A stretch of 64,000 bases of DNA from assembly GCA_018806915.1 (NCBI GenBank), contig JAGKQI010000090.1, forward strand, positions 2,046,001-2,110,000. Reading direction: 5' to 3'. Within the stretch, counting starts at the first letter, position 1; the number at the start of each line of letters is the position of its first letter. Below, piece by piece: positions 49,378 through 59,970 of this stretch. This stretch comes from Phytophthora colocasiae. Taxonomy: Eukaryota; Oomycota; Peronosporomycetes; Peronosporales; Peronosporaceae. Below the pieces are notes generated by a model that was given only the letters and a program-made list of their open reading frames with translations, ran no database searches and was not told the origin of the DNA. A program made the position numbers and the translations under genes.

Positions 49378-49654
49378 ATGCGCGTTTGCTACATCACCGT
49401 GTTGGCCGGGACCACCATTCTCGCAAGCTTTGGCGACGTCTCGGTTGCAATGGACTTGGACCAGTCGACGATGACCTCAGTAGACGCTGTCAAACCGATA
49501 ATTACAAGCACTAGCCGACTCCTTCGACGCCGCAAAAACTACGAGGACGAAGATGCTGTCGAGGAAGATAGGAGCGGGTTAGAAAGCATCGCGGCCAAAT
49601 TGGAGAAGAGTTTGCTGCCATCTATCAGGAAGGTTGCTCACATGGATTCGGGTC
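49378..49654 (+). pseudogene. RXLR effector gene, 5' part (split by a copia element)
   Basis: The ATG at 49378 opens a signal peptide (MRVCYITVLAGTTILASFGD). An RLLR motif at about residue 45 is followed by an acidic segment with EED/R (a degenerate dEER). The frame continues to 'IRKVAHMDSG' and then enters the LTR at 49655. The remaining 3' part of the gene lies at 57159-57274 beyond the element. With one copy of the 5-bp target sequence counted, the two parts total 393 nt, a multiple of three, so no other lesion is evident. It is closely related to the intact gene at 33405. An initiator-like site lies near 49312. Confidence 0.9.
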
Positions 49655-49933
49655 TGTTGCGGGGAACTTGGGCGCAGCTTGAAGGAAGTAGGGTAGAAGA
49701 GAGAAAAAGAAGAAGTAAGATTAATGTTTAAGAAAGTAGATAGCTACTCACTAGAAACTAGTATGCGGCATTCAGAAACGTAGTCTAGAATTGCCGCTAC
49801 CATTCATCGTACTGATGTCACAGACATTTTAGTACATTATTTATTAGAGTCAAAAGTACCGTGTCTCTTCATTATTAGTTTATAGAAGACACGGTGTAGA
49901 GGTGGTCCCTGTGAACGAGCCCTAACCTCAACA
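49655..49933 (-). repeat. 3' LTR of the copia element
   Basis: 279 bp, same sequence as 56875-57153 by eye. Confidence 0.9.
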
Positions 49934-50035
49934 GCCTCCCTGGATCGGCATCAGGGAACGTCATTGGATAATAAAATATACGTGTTTTGATTGGTCTGTT
50001 AAAACCCTTTTAAAAGTGTGGAGTCAATCCACAAA

Positions 50036-50245
50036 ATGGCTACACGAAATCAAGTATTTTTCGTTTTTGAAGCTCCTAGAGGCCCTACGGCCAAACGGAG
50101 ACCGGATTTGGACTCTACTCGCCAGGGCAGTTTTCTGGCGAGGCAGAGTCCGAATCGTCATTTGGCCACCTGTGCAGCAGGTGGCAGAATAGAAAGTGAG
50201 CCAAATGTTCATAACGAATTAGTTTTGGCAGTTATTGATTATTAG
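50036..50245 (+). other. Short frame and hairpins inside the copia element
   Basis: A 69-codon frame (MATRNQVFFVFEAPRG...) without recognised function. It overlaps two inverted repeats: about 50104-50152 (CTCGCCAG...CTGGCGAG stem) and 50164-50185 (GCCACCTG...CAGGTGGC). These may be regulatory structures of the element. Confidence 0.3.
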
Positions 50246-50504
50246 AGTTCAATTGTTGAAGTGAGACGATACATGTGGCTGTCTTATCTGCACGTGCGTG
50301 GCAGAGCAGCATAGCTTAGGCTTTTACGTCTACAGAGATCAACGGTTCTAGGAGTGCATGTTAGTTAGCTACCAGTAGGTCTCCATAGGATATCGAATGC
50401 TCGGCAGAGGCTCCGTCCTTTGGTTTAAGGCATGAGGAGCTCATTTCGAATTCGCCTCACTCCGACAACAACACTGCCCGTCGTCAGCGTTCACTGCATT
50501 TCCC

Positions 50505-50800
50505 AGTGCAGTATAGAGTCTCCTGCGTCTACCAGCACGGTGTAGCAGCTCAAACAACCTCTCCAGAGTTTCCTGCGTCTACCAGTGCGCTCATACAACC
50601 TCTCCAGAGCATCCTGCGTCTACCAGTGCAGTGCACCAGCTCATACAACCTCTCCAGAGCCTCCTGCATCTACCAGTGCGCTCATACAACTTCTCCAGAG
50701 TCTCTGGCGTCTACCAGTGCACTGTACCAGCTCATACAACCTCTCCAGAATCTCCTATGTCTACCAGTGCTGTGTAGCAGCTCGACATATACCGTACCGA
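50505..50800. repeat. Imperfect minisatellite in the copia 3' region
   Basis: Five or six diverged copies of a 50-60 bp unit with the cores CAACCTCTCCAGAG and GTCTACCAGTGC. It lies just upstream of the antisense gene at 50891 and might act as its promoter region; that is speculation. Confidence 0.75.
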
Positions 50801-50890
50801 ACTACTCCAGCCTACAGTTCCTCGCTGGAGACCGTGGTGACCAAGCGGATTGGACTGGGGCTCTGTTATTTAACGCCAGCCCCAGAAATC

Positions 50891-51909
50891 ATGCCTCGGT
50901 CAGCACAGGTTGCCCGTATGGACACTGTGGTCATCGTGGGGAGTAATACAAGGGAGACTTCATCAAAGTTAATTCCTACTGGTACTGCAATCATTGCTAC
51001 AGTTACGGAAACAGTTCCATGCGCATTTTCAACCTCGGAGCAGGTATATCCATCTGCTACATGTTCAGTTACCGACATTGAACCAAGAACCTTGACATTA
51101 CCTGTGGCGAATATTCGACGTAGCATCCGATCGCGGCAACCACCGGCTGCCTTCAGCCCTTCATTTACACAAGGGTCGCAACCCAAGCGTCAGCGTCGAC
51201 GCAAGGAGCGTTCGTATGCACCCCAGACTTGGGGTGTAGCATACATCAAGGAAAGACAAATGCAACTGGTGATCTTTTCTACAAGGTTCTGTGGAGGACC
51301 TACAAGCATGGCAGGCTGCCTCGCACTTGGGAGCCCCGGGCCATGCTCGTTGAAGATGGATTTAAAGATGCTCTAAAAGTTGTCGACGAGTGGGTCGACG
51401 GAGGTCGCCAAAACGACTTTTTCCAGTTCGTCAGCGAGTTGTACCCATCGGTTGCTGGTGCCAACCCGATGGGTACATGCATGTTTCTCGCACTGCAACA
51501 TGCATTACTGCTAGTGGGAGAACCTTTTGGTGTTCGGAACTCCCATGTTCAGGAATTCCTTGGGAGAGCTACGGAATTGAAGCAAAATCTGTCTCGTGGA
51601 GTACCGTGGAAAATTTTTCGAGCTTTTATTTTACAGTTACATGTAGGTGGTTCTCAGCTATCGTTAGAGGACATTGAATACAACAGGCACCGTACTGGAC
51701 ACCGAGGTGTCACTGCTATAGTACGGTTGCCCTTAGAGGACGGTGTTTACTTGGTTGCTGCCAGCAACACTTTGGGGCATGCATTTGTCCTCCAGGTCCG
51801 TGGTGCCCAGAGGACAGTTATGGACGACTCGTCTCAGCGCCCTTTGGACAACTACGGTGAGTGGATTGACAGAGTGATGTTCGTTCGTAAAGTTACACTT
51901 TTAGATTAA
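50891..51909 (+). pseudogene. Antisense gene in the copia element: chromodomain plus putative cysteine protease
   Basis: Opposite in strand to the element's gag-pol. The first frame (ATG at 50891) ends in a basic region 'QPKRQRRRKERSYAPQTWGV', then 'AYIKERQ'. A one-base shift near 51255 gives 'NATGDLFYKVLWRTYKHGRL', 'PRTWEPRAMLVEDGF', which reads as a chromodomain (Y...V.W..Y....TWEP). The C-terminal part has 'NPMGTCMFLALQHALLLVGE' (candidate Cys), 'TLGHAFVLQVRG' (His) and 'TVMDDSS' (Asp), the residue order of OTU/papain-like cysteine proteases. Known: chromodomains are usually attached to gypsy integrases, not encoded separately in copia elements. The protease call is inference from residue order. 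A single shift separates the two domains, so it is either slightly decayed or misread at an AAA run. Confidence 0.55.
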
Positions 51910-52154
51910 GTTCTAAATATATTTCATTCTTGTTTCTTCACGTTCTGTTCTATTGTTAATTTAAATGTAAATTTGGCGGCTGTGTGCCAGGGAAAACTCT
52001 TTGAGTATAAAACCTTACCGTAAGTAAATGAGAAAACCTTTTGCTGTTAAAGCTCTTAAAGGAAAAAAACTCATGTTACTACGTGACTCTTTTTTTTTAT
52101 AAGTTGTGAAGTAATATATGAATGATGAAATTTATCGTGTATTTTAAAGTAGGC
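51910..52154. other. Convergent spacer between antisense gene and RNase H
   Basis: A/T-rich with poly-T runs; likely holds the 3' ends of both transcription units. Nothing further recognised. Confidence 0.4.
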
Positions 52155-53042
52155 TTAACTGTTAAGTTTAGCAAGAGAGTGCATACCTAACTTGTTTCTT
52201 AAGTCTCGAAATTGGTGCTTATCAAGCGCTTTAGTAAAAATGTCTGCTACCATCGCTTTGGTGTTGCAGTATACAATACTAAATTCATGTCGCTCAACCT
52301 TCTCTTGTACAAAATGATATCGAATATCAATATGCTTTGATCTCCCGTGTAATTCCGGATTATTCGAGATCTTTATACAGCTTTGATTATCTTCTTGAAT
52401 CTTGACTGCTTTTGAGGTTAAGAAACCAAGTTCTTTGAGCAGTAGCTTAAGAAAAATTAACTCCTGCATGCAGTGACATAGTGCAATGTATTCTGCTTCT
52501 GTTGTCGAGAGCACAACTGTGTGGTGCTTCCTCGAAAGCCAGGAGATTGGGCTGTGGTCTACCATAGTGATGTAGCCACCAACAGAGCGTCTTGTGTCAG
52601 GGCAATTGGCATAGTCTGAATCAGTGTACGCCGTGAGGTGGTCTGCAAGGTTTGCTGCATTGACCAGCTTTGACCCTCCCAGTAAGAGACCAAGGTCGTC
52701 TGTACCTGAGAGGTACTTAAGCCCTCTAATCACTGCTTTCCAGTGTTCCTGTCCAGGATTAGCAAGGAATTGGCTGACATCGCGCATGTAGAATGCTAGA
52801 TCGGGTCTTGTGCCAACCATGAGATACATGACACTACCTACAACTTCACGGTAGGGAATACCTTCCATTTGCTCTTTTTCAAGTTGTGTATTTGGTTGCA
52901 TTTGAGTTGTAAGTTTGGCATTACGGTCTGATGGAGTTGCCACTGGATATGTTACAAGGTTTTTAAAGCGATCTAACACTGTGCGTGCATACTTGCGTTG
53001 GTGGATAAATATCGTTCGAGCTTCGCGGTTTCGTTCGATTGA
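52155..53042 (-). pseudogene. Copia RNase H region
   Basis: After the TAG at 53043 the same frame stays open ('SIERNREARTIFIHQRKYAR') into 'GSVMYLMVGTRPDLAFYMRD', 'TAYTDSDYANCPDTRRSVGG' (RNase H Asp), 'VVLSTTEAEYIALCHCMQEL' (Glu), 'EDNQSCIKISNNPELHGRSK' (Asp) and 'HIDIRYHFVQEKV'. All catalytic residues are present. Confidence 0.85.
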
Positions 53043-55559
53043 CTAGCCGAGAATGTACTTCACCTCCCCTAAATCTGTCATGGAGAATCTTTTGTTTAAG
53101 GCAGATTTGATCTGACATACGAGGTTGACAGTTGGTGCAATGATCAGTAAGTCATCAACATAGACTGCTACGTAACATGTCTCGCCTTTGAGTGTTGCCA
53201 TGAAAACACATCGATCTTTAATCAGTTTGTGGAATACAAGGCTTTCCAAGAAAGCGGACAAGGTTTGATACCAGATACGAGGTGCCTGTTTGAGGCCGTA
53301 AAGACTTTTGAGAAGTTTACAAACGAGGCCTTCCTTTCCAGGAACTACAAACCCTTCTGGTTGTTTCATATATATTTCCTCGTCAAGGGTTCCGTTGAGA
53401 AACGCTGTCTTGACATCCATCTGGTGAATTTCAAAGTCAAGAAGAGCTGCAATCGTTAGTAGCAGGCGTAGGACTTCCATACGGATGACGGGGGCAAATA
53501 TCTCATCGTAATCAACGCCATATTGCTGTAAGAAGCCTTTAATAACTAACCGAGCTTTAAAGCGATCGATTTCTCCTGAGCCAGTGTATTTAACAACAAA
53601 GACCCACCGGTTTTGGAGTACTTTGCGGTTATTGGGAGGAGGTACCAGGATCCACGTCTGGTTGGTCATTAGGGACTGGTATTCCGAGTCAGCAGCTGCG
53701 TGCCACTTATTTGCGTAAGACGAGCGCATCGCCGCATGGTACGTTTTTGGTTCCGGCACATGACGAATTGCAAGTAGGCTAAGAACAAGACATGTGCGTT
53801 CCTCTACTTCCTGGATGTCTTCAAGGGAATTTAACGCGCCTAGATCGATTTCTTCGTCATACCGTGGGCGTTTTACACTTGTGGTCGACGGTTGTGACGG
53901 CGTCTCCGTAACAAAAGAGTATGTCAAGACGCCACGTTCCAGAGCCTCCCCAAGAGAAGGAAGCTGGTTCGAAGCGGAAGGAGGTGCAGATTGTGGTTCT
54001 ACAACTGAGTTACCTGGAGATTCAGGCTGGGATGGATAGGCTTGTGTTTCCGATGGAACAAATGCTGGAAGTTCGTCAGCAATAATAGGCGCTTCAGTTA
54101 GGTGATCCGGTAGCTGGAGCGGTCCCGACGTTACCTCAATATTTTCAATAGTCGGAAAGTCAATCTCATTGAAAATCACATCTCGGCTGTAAACGACACC
54201 ATGGGTTTTGACGTCCATGAGTCGATAGCCTTTCTTGTGCTCGGGAATTCCGAGATAGATACACAGTTTGGCACGGGGATCAAGTTTGTCCCTGTAGATG
54301 TCGTTGATATGGACATACGCAGCACAGCCAAACACTTTCAGATATTGAACAGTCGGCTTTCGATTGTACCACAACTCAAACGGTGTGCAATCCTGTGTGT
54401 TAGCGCTTGGTGTCATGTTGAGGAGTGTCGTAACATGTGTAACACATTCTGCCCAGAGTGGTTTGGAGAGCGAGGCATCTAACAGGAGCGCTCGTACACG
54501 TTCCATGATTGTGCGCATGCGGCGTTCCGCAACACCATTCTGTTGTGGTGTATAAGCATTGGTAAATTGAGCGTGCGTTCCATACTTAGAGAATATAATG
54601 CGTCCCAGTTTCTCGTACTCTTTAGCGTTGTCAGCCTGTAAGGCCTGGATGTCCACATCCGGCGGTGGCAAGAGATATTCAAGAGTATGAACATCACTTC
54701 GGAATATATTCAAAGCTTTCATGCGAAAGTCTTTGTAGCATGAGTAGAGTTCACTACGTGCCTTCATCGGATAGGTAAACATGTAGCGACTGAAGTCGTC
54801 AATGAATACGACGAAGTAGCGGCAGCCGCCAAGGCTTGGGACGGGAAGAGGGCCACAAATATCAGAGTGAACTTTATGTAAGGGGCTAGTAGAGCGTTCA
54901 ACTTGTCTATTAGATGGAAAAGGAGCGCGGTGTGACTTCGCGTAAGTACATGCTGTGCAAAAGAAAGAATCTGGTCTAACTACAGCTGGTGCATCCAGTC
55001 CATGAAGAGCTTGGTCTTTAGTGAGTGCCTGTAAAACACGGATGTTAGGATGACCAAGACGTTTGTGTAGTAGCATGAGTCGAGTCGGCTTACCTGTGGT
55101 AGCCACGTGAGCTTCGGCCTTCGGCAGTGGAGAGGCTTCGAATTGGTAGAGCTTCGATGTCGCGGATTTCATCGCCTTGATCGAGAAGCGGTGGTTTGTT
55201 TGGACAGTACACATAGTACGTTTAAAGCCAAAACGGAAGTCATCGTCGACAGCGGCAGCGACTGACAGCAGGTTGTACTGCAGTTTCGGCGCAAGGAGGA
55301 CATCGTGAAGCGTGAGCGTCCGCAGTTGGCCCTTGGAGTCCGTGATCTGGAGCTCTACAGTACCAATAGTTTCGATGGGGACTTGCGATTTTCCACCGAC
55401 AGTGATGCCTCCGCTTGCAGGTGTTTTAGTCTTGAACCATTCCACATGTTGCGTGACGTGGCTGCTGCAACCTGAGTCAATCGTCCAGCTGAAATCAAAG
55501 TCCTGGCTAGGTTGCGCCGTGAGACTGATAGCGGATGCAGCCGTTTGTACATTCGACAC
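53043..55559 (-). pseudogene. Copia protease, integrase and reverse transcriptase
   Basis: The protease motif is 'WTIDSGCSSHVTQHVEWF'. The GAG-pre-integrase zinc region is 'LLHKRLGHPNIRVLQALT ... CTACTYAKS'. The integrase core has 'HSDICGPLPVPSLGG', 'LQADNAKEYEKL' and 'NGVAERRMRTIMERVRALLL' (D, D, E). RT has 'DYDEIFAPVIRMEVLRLLLT', 'QMDVKTAFLNGTLDEEIYMK', 'SLYGLKQAPRIWYQ' and the catalytic 'VAVYVDDLLIIAP'. The frame is open upstream through the gag zinc knuckle and ends at an in-frame TAG (53043-53045) right after 'GEVKYILG', before RNase H. A single substitution explains the stop. Confidence 0.9.
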
Positions 55560-55567
55560 AACGGCAA

Positions 55568-56870
55568 TCAGGGTCTCTTTGCGGCGTGACTGATCGTATC
55601 CACCTTCATCGCGACGAGAGGATTTGTTGTTGTTGTTGCCGTTGTTGCCGTTGTTGTTGCCGTTGTTGTTGCCGTTGTTGCGATTTCCACCGTAGTTACC
55701 GCGGCCACGTCCACCACCACGACCACCGCGATTATTTTGGTGCCATGATCCACCTCCACGTCCAGATCGCCCTTGGTTGTTGTTGTTGTTGTTGTTGTAA
55801 GGATGCGACCGGTAGTTGTTGGGACCTCGTAACTCGAAGTTGGCAGAGAGAACAGTGCCTGCCTTGACACATCCATCGCGTAAGTCCTTCTGCAGAGTAC
55901 GGCACTGACGGATGTTGTGACGTGGTTTCTGACAGTAGCTGCAGACATCAACGGGACAGATGCTTGAACTGCCAATGCAGAATCCTGAGAAGGAGCAATG
56001 AGGGCCCGTTCAGCCTGAGTTGATTGACTCTCAGGTGTCCCTTTGATGCGGCTGTAACGTTCTTGAGCTTGGATCTCGCGAACCTTGGTCTCAATACTCA
56101 TCTTGAGTTCATCATACGGGATATACTTCCGCACACCCTTCCAAACTCGGAGATCATCCTTCCAAGTCTTTGGCATCGAGTGGAACAGGTATAATGACTT
56201 CTGTCCATCGGTCAAGGGAGACTCGGTTGCTTCAGACGCGGCTTTCATCGCGTTTTCCAGCTCAAGGAAGAAGCTGGTCAGATCACCGCCTTCTTCGTAC
56301 TTGATCTCCATAAGGAAATGCTGGATGAAGTAGGGGTCGCCATGAAAGGCCGCACCCTCGTACTTGGTACAGATGGCCTGAAAGATGTCGAAGGCCGTTG
56401 TCAGGTTCTTGACAAGACGGATATGAGTATCATCCATCGTCTTCATCAGGAAAGCCTTGGTTTGCGCTTCCATACGACGAAGGTGTCGAGCAGACGGCGG
56501 GGTAGGCTGGCGTCGCGCTCAGCAAACGGGCGAACGATGGGAAGATCAGCGCGCTTGGTTTTCTTTGATGGCGGAGTGTCGTCGCCGTCGCTGGGCTGCA
56601 GCTCATCCGAGCGTCCTCGTAGTCGACCTCCTCCGAATCCATACCAGCCGGAGAACTTGGCTTGGCAGCTTCGTCGCCGTCGGACTCAGCCAGGTCGTCG
56701 TCAGAGTCTTCATCTTCGTCTTCGCTGACCCCATTGTAATCCTTCTTGGTGACGAAACCGAGCAGATGCTTGCCATCGAGCGATGCACTGACTCGGGCCT
56801 TCCAGACGTCAAAATTCTTAGCACCAGAGAGTCGGGGGAAGTCGTCACTTGAGGCTTGCTGAGGGCTCAT
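55568..56870 (-). pseudogene. Copia gag with zinc knuckle (three frame breaks)
   Basis: The ATG at 56870 begins MSPQQASSDDFPRLSG, four bases after the LTR. The N-terminal 'FDVWKARVSASLDGKHLLGF' and central 'TKAFLMKTMDDTHIRLVKNL' are copia gag (UBN2-type). Frame changes are needed near 56605, 56470 and 55960. In the last frame a zinc knuckle 'CSYCQKPRHNIRQC' (CX2CX4HX4C) is followed by an Asn/Gly-rich run (AAC/GGC repeats) and runs in frame into the protease. Such breaks should prevent autonomous gag synthesis. Confidence 0.8.
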
Positions 56871-56874
56871 GACC
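56859..56874 (-). promoter_or_regulatory. Putative primer-binding site overlapping the gag start codon
   Basis: Directly after the 5' LTR the minus strand reads GGTCATGAGCCC. GGTTATGAGCCC would be the exact complement of the anticodon stem-loop of a methionine tRNA (GGGCTCATAACC); one base differs. Drosophila copia is known to prime from an internal piece of initiator tRNA-Met at a closely similar place. The ATG of gag lies inside the site. Confidence 0.5.
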
Positions 56875-57153
56875 TGTTGCGGGGAACTTGGGCGCAGCTT
56901 GAAGGAAGTAGGGTAGAAGAGAGAAAAAGAAGAAGTAAGATTAATGTTTAAGAAAGTAGATAGCTACTCACTAGAAACTAGTATGCGGCATTCAGAAACG
57001 TAGTCTAGAATTGCCGCTACCATTCATCGTACTGATGTCACAGACATTTTAGTACATTATTTATTAGAGTCAAAAGTACCGTGTCTCTTCATTATTAGTT
57101 TATAGAAGACACGGTGTAGAGGTGGTCCCTGTGAACGAGCCCTAACCTCAACA
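56875..57153 (-). repeat. 5' LTR of the copia element
   Basis: 279 bp, matching 49655-49933. Followed on the right by the GGGTC target copy and the rest of the RXLR gene. Confidence 0.9.
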
Positions 57154-57158
57154 GGGTC

Positions 57159-57274
57159 GAGCTGCCCTCACCCTGCAGCAATTGGGCATCTCGTTTGACA
57201 ACCGCATGCTCATCCAGGCGTTCCTTAAGCTGAGCAAAGAAGATCGTAAGGCCGTCATGTTGCTGATCAAGTAA
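57159..57274 (+). pseudogene. RXLR effector gene, 3' part
   Basis: It reads on from the 5' part at 49654 into 'RAALTLQQLGISFDNRML', 'IQAFLKLSKEDRKAVMLLIK' and stops at 57272-57274, the same C-terminal type as the intact gene at 33405. No internal stop, so the transposon is the only visible lesion. Confidence 0.9.
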
Positions 57275-57353
57275 ATGTCAGAAATGAATGTTTGCTTTGG
57301 TACTTGCATTTAATTACAGAAAAAATTAAAGGAGATGCTTACAAAGCCTACAA

Positions 57354-59039
57354 TTATCTACCAGCTTCTGGGAGCGTCTCCAGCCAGCACAGTACGTTGA
57401 AATGGTTGTGCTCTCGTGCCTCATTCACTACAGTCTCGAAGCCAAAGCGCCTCCGGTCATGTTCATATAGCCACTGGAGAAGCTCCAGATCTCCTCGTGT
57501 TGCTGCCTCGACCGTCTTGGGAAGGCGAGAACGAAGTCGTTTGTTTTGCTTCAGAAACTGTAGCACAGCAACGGAATGAGACTCGCCAGCCAGCGCAGTG
57601 CAATACTCACTTCGGTTCTTGTAGAGGAACTTGACCATCTCAAAATGCCCATTGCGAGCAGCGTCATCCATAGCCCTCGTTGTGCATCCTTCCTTGCGGT
57701 TCTTATGGAGGAACTGTACAATCACCAGAAATCCATTCGCGGCAGCTTTATCCATTGCAGCGGTAGTACACTTGGCGTTCTCAACGTTGTAGTGCAGCCA
57801 ACGTACAACCGCCAGATACCCTCCAGCAGAAGCATCATCCATTGCATTACCGGTAAACCGGTACCCCTGATGATGTAGCCATTGCACAAACTGCAAGTCT
57901 CCGAACGCTGCTGCTTCATCTACTCGAATACGTTGACGTTGCTTAATTAGAGGCTCGAAAGTCCGTTCCATCCACTCGATTATCTGCTTGTGACCTCCAG
58001 CTGCAGCTCCACGAACCACATGTGCTCGTTTACAATGCACGGGGTACTTGTGATCGTGTAGCCATTTCAAAACATCCAAATGGCCGTTCTTCGCTACAGC
58101 ATACAGCTTGTTCGTGTAGATTTCGAACCGGAAACGTCGATTAAACACTGCTGCCTCGGCTTCTGCTCGGTCATGTAGCCATTGTAAGATATGAGTCTGT
58201 CCGTAAGTTACTGCGGCCATCAACGCCGCTTGAGTCCACGATGTGTAGGCTACTTCCACCGTCTCCATCACATACTGAACAATACTCAAATGGCCCCCTG
58301 CAATAGCATTTTCCAGCGAGCGAAAGGTTCTGATCTCATAGTAACGAGATTCATTGAGCCATCTCACCACTTCCAAGTGTCCGTTAGTCGCCGCTCTCTC
58401 CAGTCCACGCCGCGTGCATCGATTCCCCACTACACTATCCAGATACTGCACCACATGCATATGGTTCTCAGCCACCGCGGCGTCCATGACGCTCCATCCG
58501 AAGGAGTATGGCCCTTTCATTTCGCAATACCATTGCACCAGATCCAGACGGCCATTGGCTGCTGCATGAGCAATAGCGTCTTGGCTTTCCACTACTGCAT
58601 CATCCACCATTTTGTTACTGAAATTGTCATGCAGAAACTGTAGCATCTGCAAATTGCCACTGTAAATGGCAGCACGCTCCACACCGTGGAACTTCCCCTT
58701 GGGATAGTATTTGGCGCGTAGCCATTTGACACCAGCGTAAAAACCTCGAGCAGCAGCGTTATTTAAGGCCGTTTCGAACTGGAATTGTCTGTAACTGCGC
58801 TTCAACTCCGAGGACCAGTGCAAAAGCTTCTTCTTCTCTCTCCTTGCAGCGTGTTCTAGCAGCGCTAAAGACTGCGAATCCAGCGGCTGATTCTGAGCTG
58901 CGACGGCCACGGACAGGACTTTCGACACGTCCAAAAGCGACTTGAGCTCGTCCACAACGTGGCTCAGAGCCTCCACTTGAGGATACTCGCGTATGACGAC
59001 GTCTACGCAGAGGAAAGAGGGACGAGAAGGACCTCCCAT
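57354..59039 (-). CDS. Ankyrin-repeat protein (561 aa)
   Basis: The ATG at 59039 is the first in a long open frame. After a helical N-terminus of about 110 residues there are some twelve ankyrin-type repeats with the pattern 'A...GHL.VV.WL' or 'DDAARNGHFEMVKFLYKNR', often starting 'MDDA' or 'MDKAAANG'. Oomycetes have large families of such proteins, commonly as clusters. Ankyrin repeats bind other proteins; no catalytic domain or signal peptide is present, so a cytoplasmic or nuclear location is likely. The function is unknown. The gene is intact despite lying only 80 bp from the RXLR/copia locus. Confidence 0.85.
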   Translation of the reverse strand: MGGPSRPSFLCVDVVIREYPQVEALSHVVDELKSLLDVSKVLSVAVAAQNQPLDSQSLALLEHAARREKKKLLHWSSELKRSYRQFQFETALNNAAARGFYAGVKWLRAKYYPKGKFHGVERAAIYSGNLQMLQFLHDNFSNKMVDDAVVESQDAIAHAAANGRLDLVQWYCEMKGPYSFGWSVMDAAVAENHMHVVQYLDSVVGNRCTRRGLERAATNGHLEVVRWLNESRYYEIRTFRSLENAIAGGHLSIVQYVMETVEVAYTSWTQAALMAAVTYGQTHILQWLHDRAEAEAAVFNRRFRFEIYTNKLYAVAKNGHLDVLKWLHDHKYPVHCKRAHVVRGAAAGGHKQIIEWMERTFEPLIKQRQRIRVDEAAAFGDLQFVQWLHHQGYRFTGNAMDDASAGGYLAVVRWLHYNVENAKCTTAAMDKAAANGFLVIVQFLHKNRKEGCTTRAMDDAARNGHFEMVKFLYKNRSEYCTALAGESHSVAVLQFLKQNKRLRSRLPKTVEAATRGDLELLQWLYEHDRRRFGFETVVNEAREHNHFNVLCWLETLPEAGR

Positions 59040-59970
59040 GAGGCAGAGGTTGACTACTGGCTGGATGCGTGTCAAAAAATGATGGTGTGGTAGACATAGA
59101 GACTACGGAAGAGAATGTTCATATCGCCGATTTCGGTGATCGTTGCAGCTGTCTCCACAGTGCGCTCTCGGGGCTGAAACTCTGCACGAGTATGTAGGTC
59201 CATTTGGTGCAGCTTGTGGCATCTTCGCAGGGCGAGGGCGTGTGTGTACGACGCGCAAGCCAGGTATACACTATATCTACTGCAACTCCCGAAAAAAGCC
59301 CATCTCCTTTGCCGGATCGGCGCAGAACTTCATACCATAATATGGTACACATACATGTATTATGTGAATGCATAGTGCAATGTAGGACTCATAGCATCAT
59401 AACTTATGATATCGTTATGATAATTCTGCAGGGCTGCTGTGTTGGCAACCCTGGCAGTGACAACGCCTTCCTGTCGTCTTGAAGATGTTTCAACCAAATA
59501 CTGCTGTTAAAGCGACAGGCTCATCTAATCAAGTACGCTAGGACTAGCAGGAAGCTCGCGCCACCAGTGCATGTAGTCCCCGACCACGAGAACTCCGTGG
59601 AAAATCCGTTGTACGAGCAGAACCTTCCTCGCCAGCTACGGACTCCCAAGAAGTTTCTGCCAGCGGTACCAGGCTGGAACACTTCAGCGGAGTGGAGGTA
59701 GGGGGGGGGGTAGGAAAGGAGTAGATAGGGTCGTTATGGGCAAAGAGTATAAGGGTGGTGGAGGGTAATTTATCGCGTGTACTACGGCGTCTCGAACAGG
59801 GGTTCCCTGCGCGTTCATCTCACCAACCAAAATCCACCGTAGATTCCTTCGCTTCGAAGTGGATTGCATCGAAGATCCAATGGCGAGACCAAGACGGATT
59901 TCCGTGACGGTTGACCGAATGAATGTCTTCGCGGCTTTGAAGCCACTCCGTTGCCTGCCATCATGTTGGC
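59040..59970. other. Intergenic stretch
   Basis: No gene supported. A run of 10 or more G lies at about 59701. Confidence 0.45.

Larger units (their letters stand above)
49655..57153 (-). mobile_element. Complete Ty1/copia retrotransposon (7499 bp) inserted in an RXLR gene
   Basis: Two 279-bp LTRs (49655-49933 and 56875-57153) look identical on reading, with TGTTG...CAACA ends and GGGTC target duplications at 49650-49654 and 57154-57158. The minus-strand order gag, protease, integrase, reverse transcriptase, RNase H is the copia order. It has an unusually long stretch of about 2.2 kb between RNase H and the 3' LTR, which carries an opposite-strand gene. Gag needs three frame changes, and pol has one in-frame TAG (53043-53045). 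Confidence 0.95.

Noticed and set aside
50506..50946. 146-codon frame over the copia minisatellite
   Set aside because: Openness follows from the repeat unit; no domain or conservation seen.
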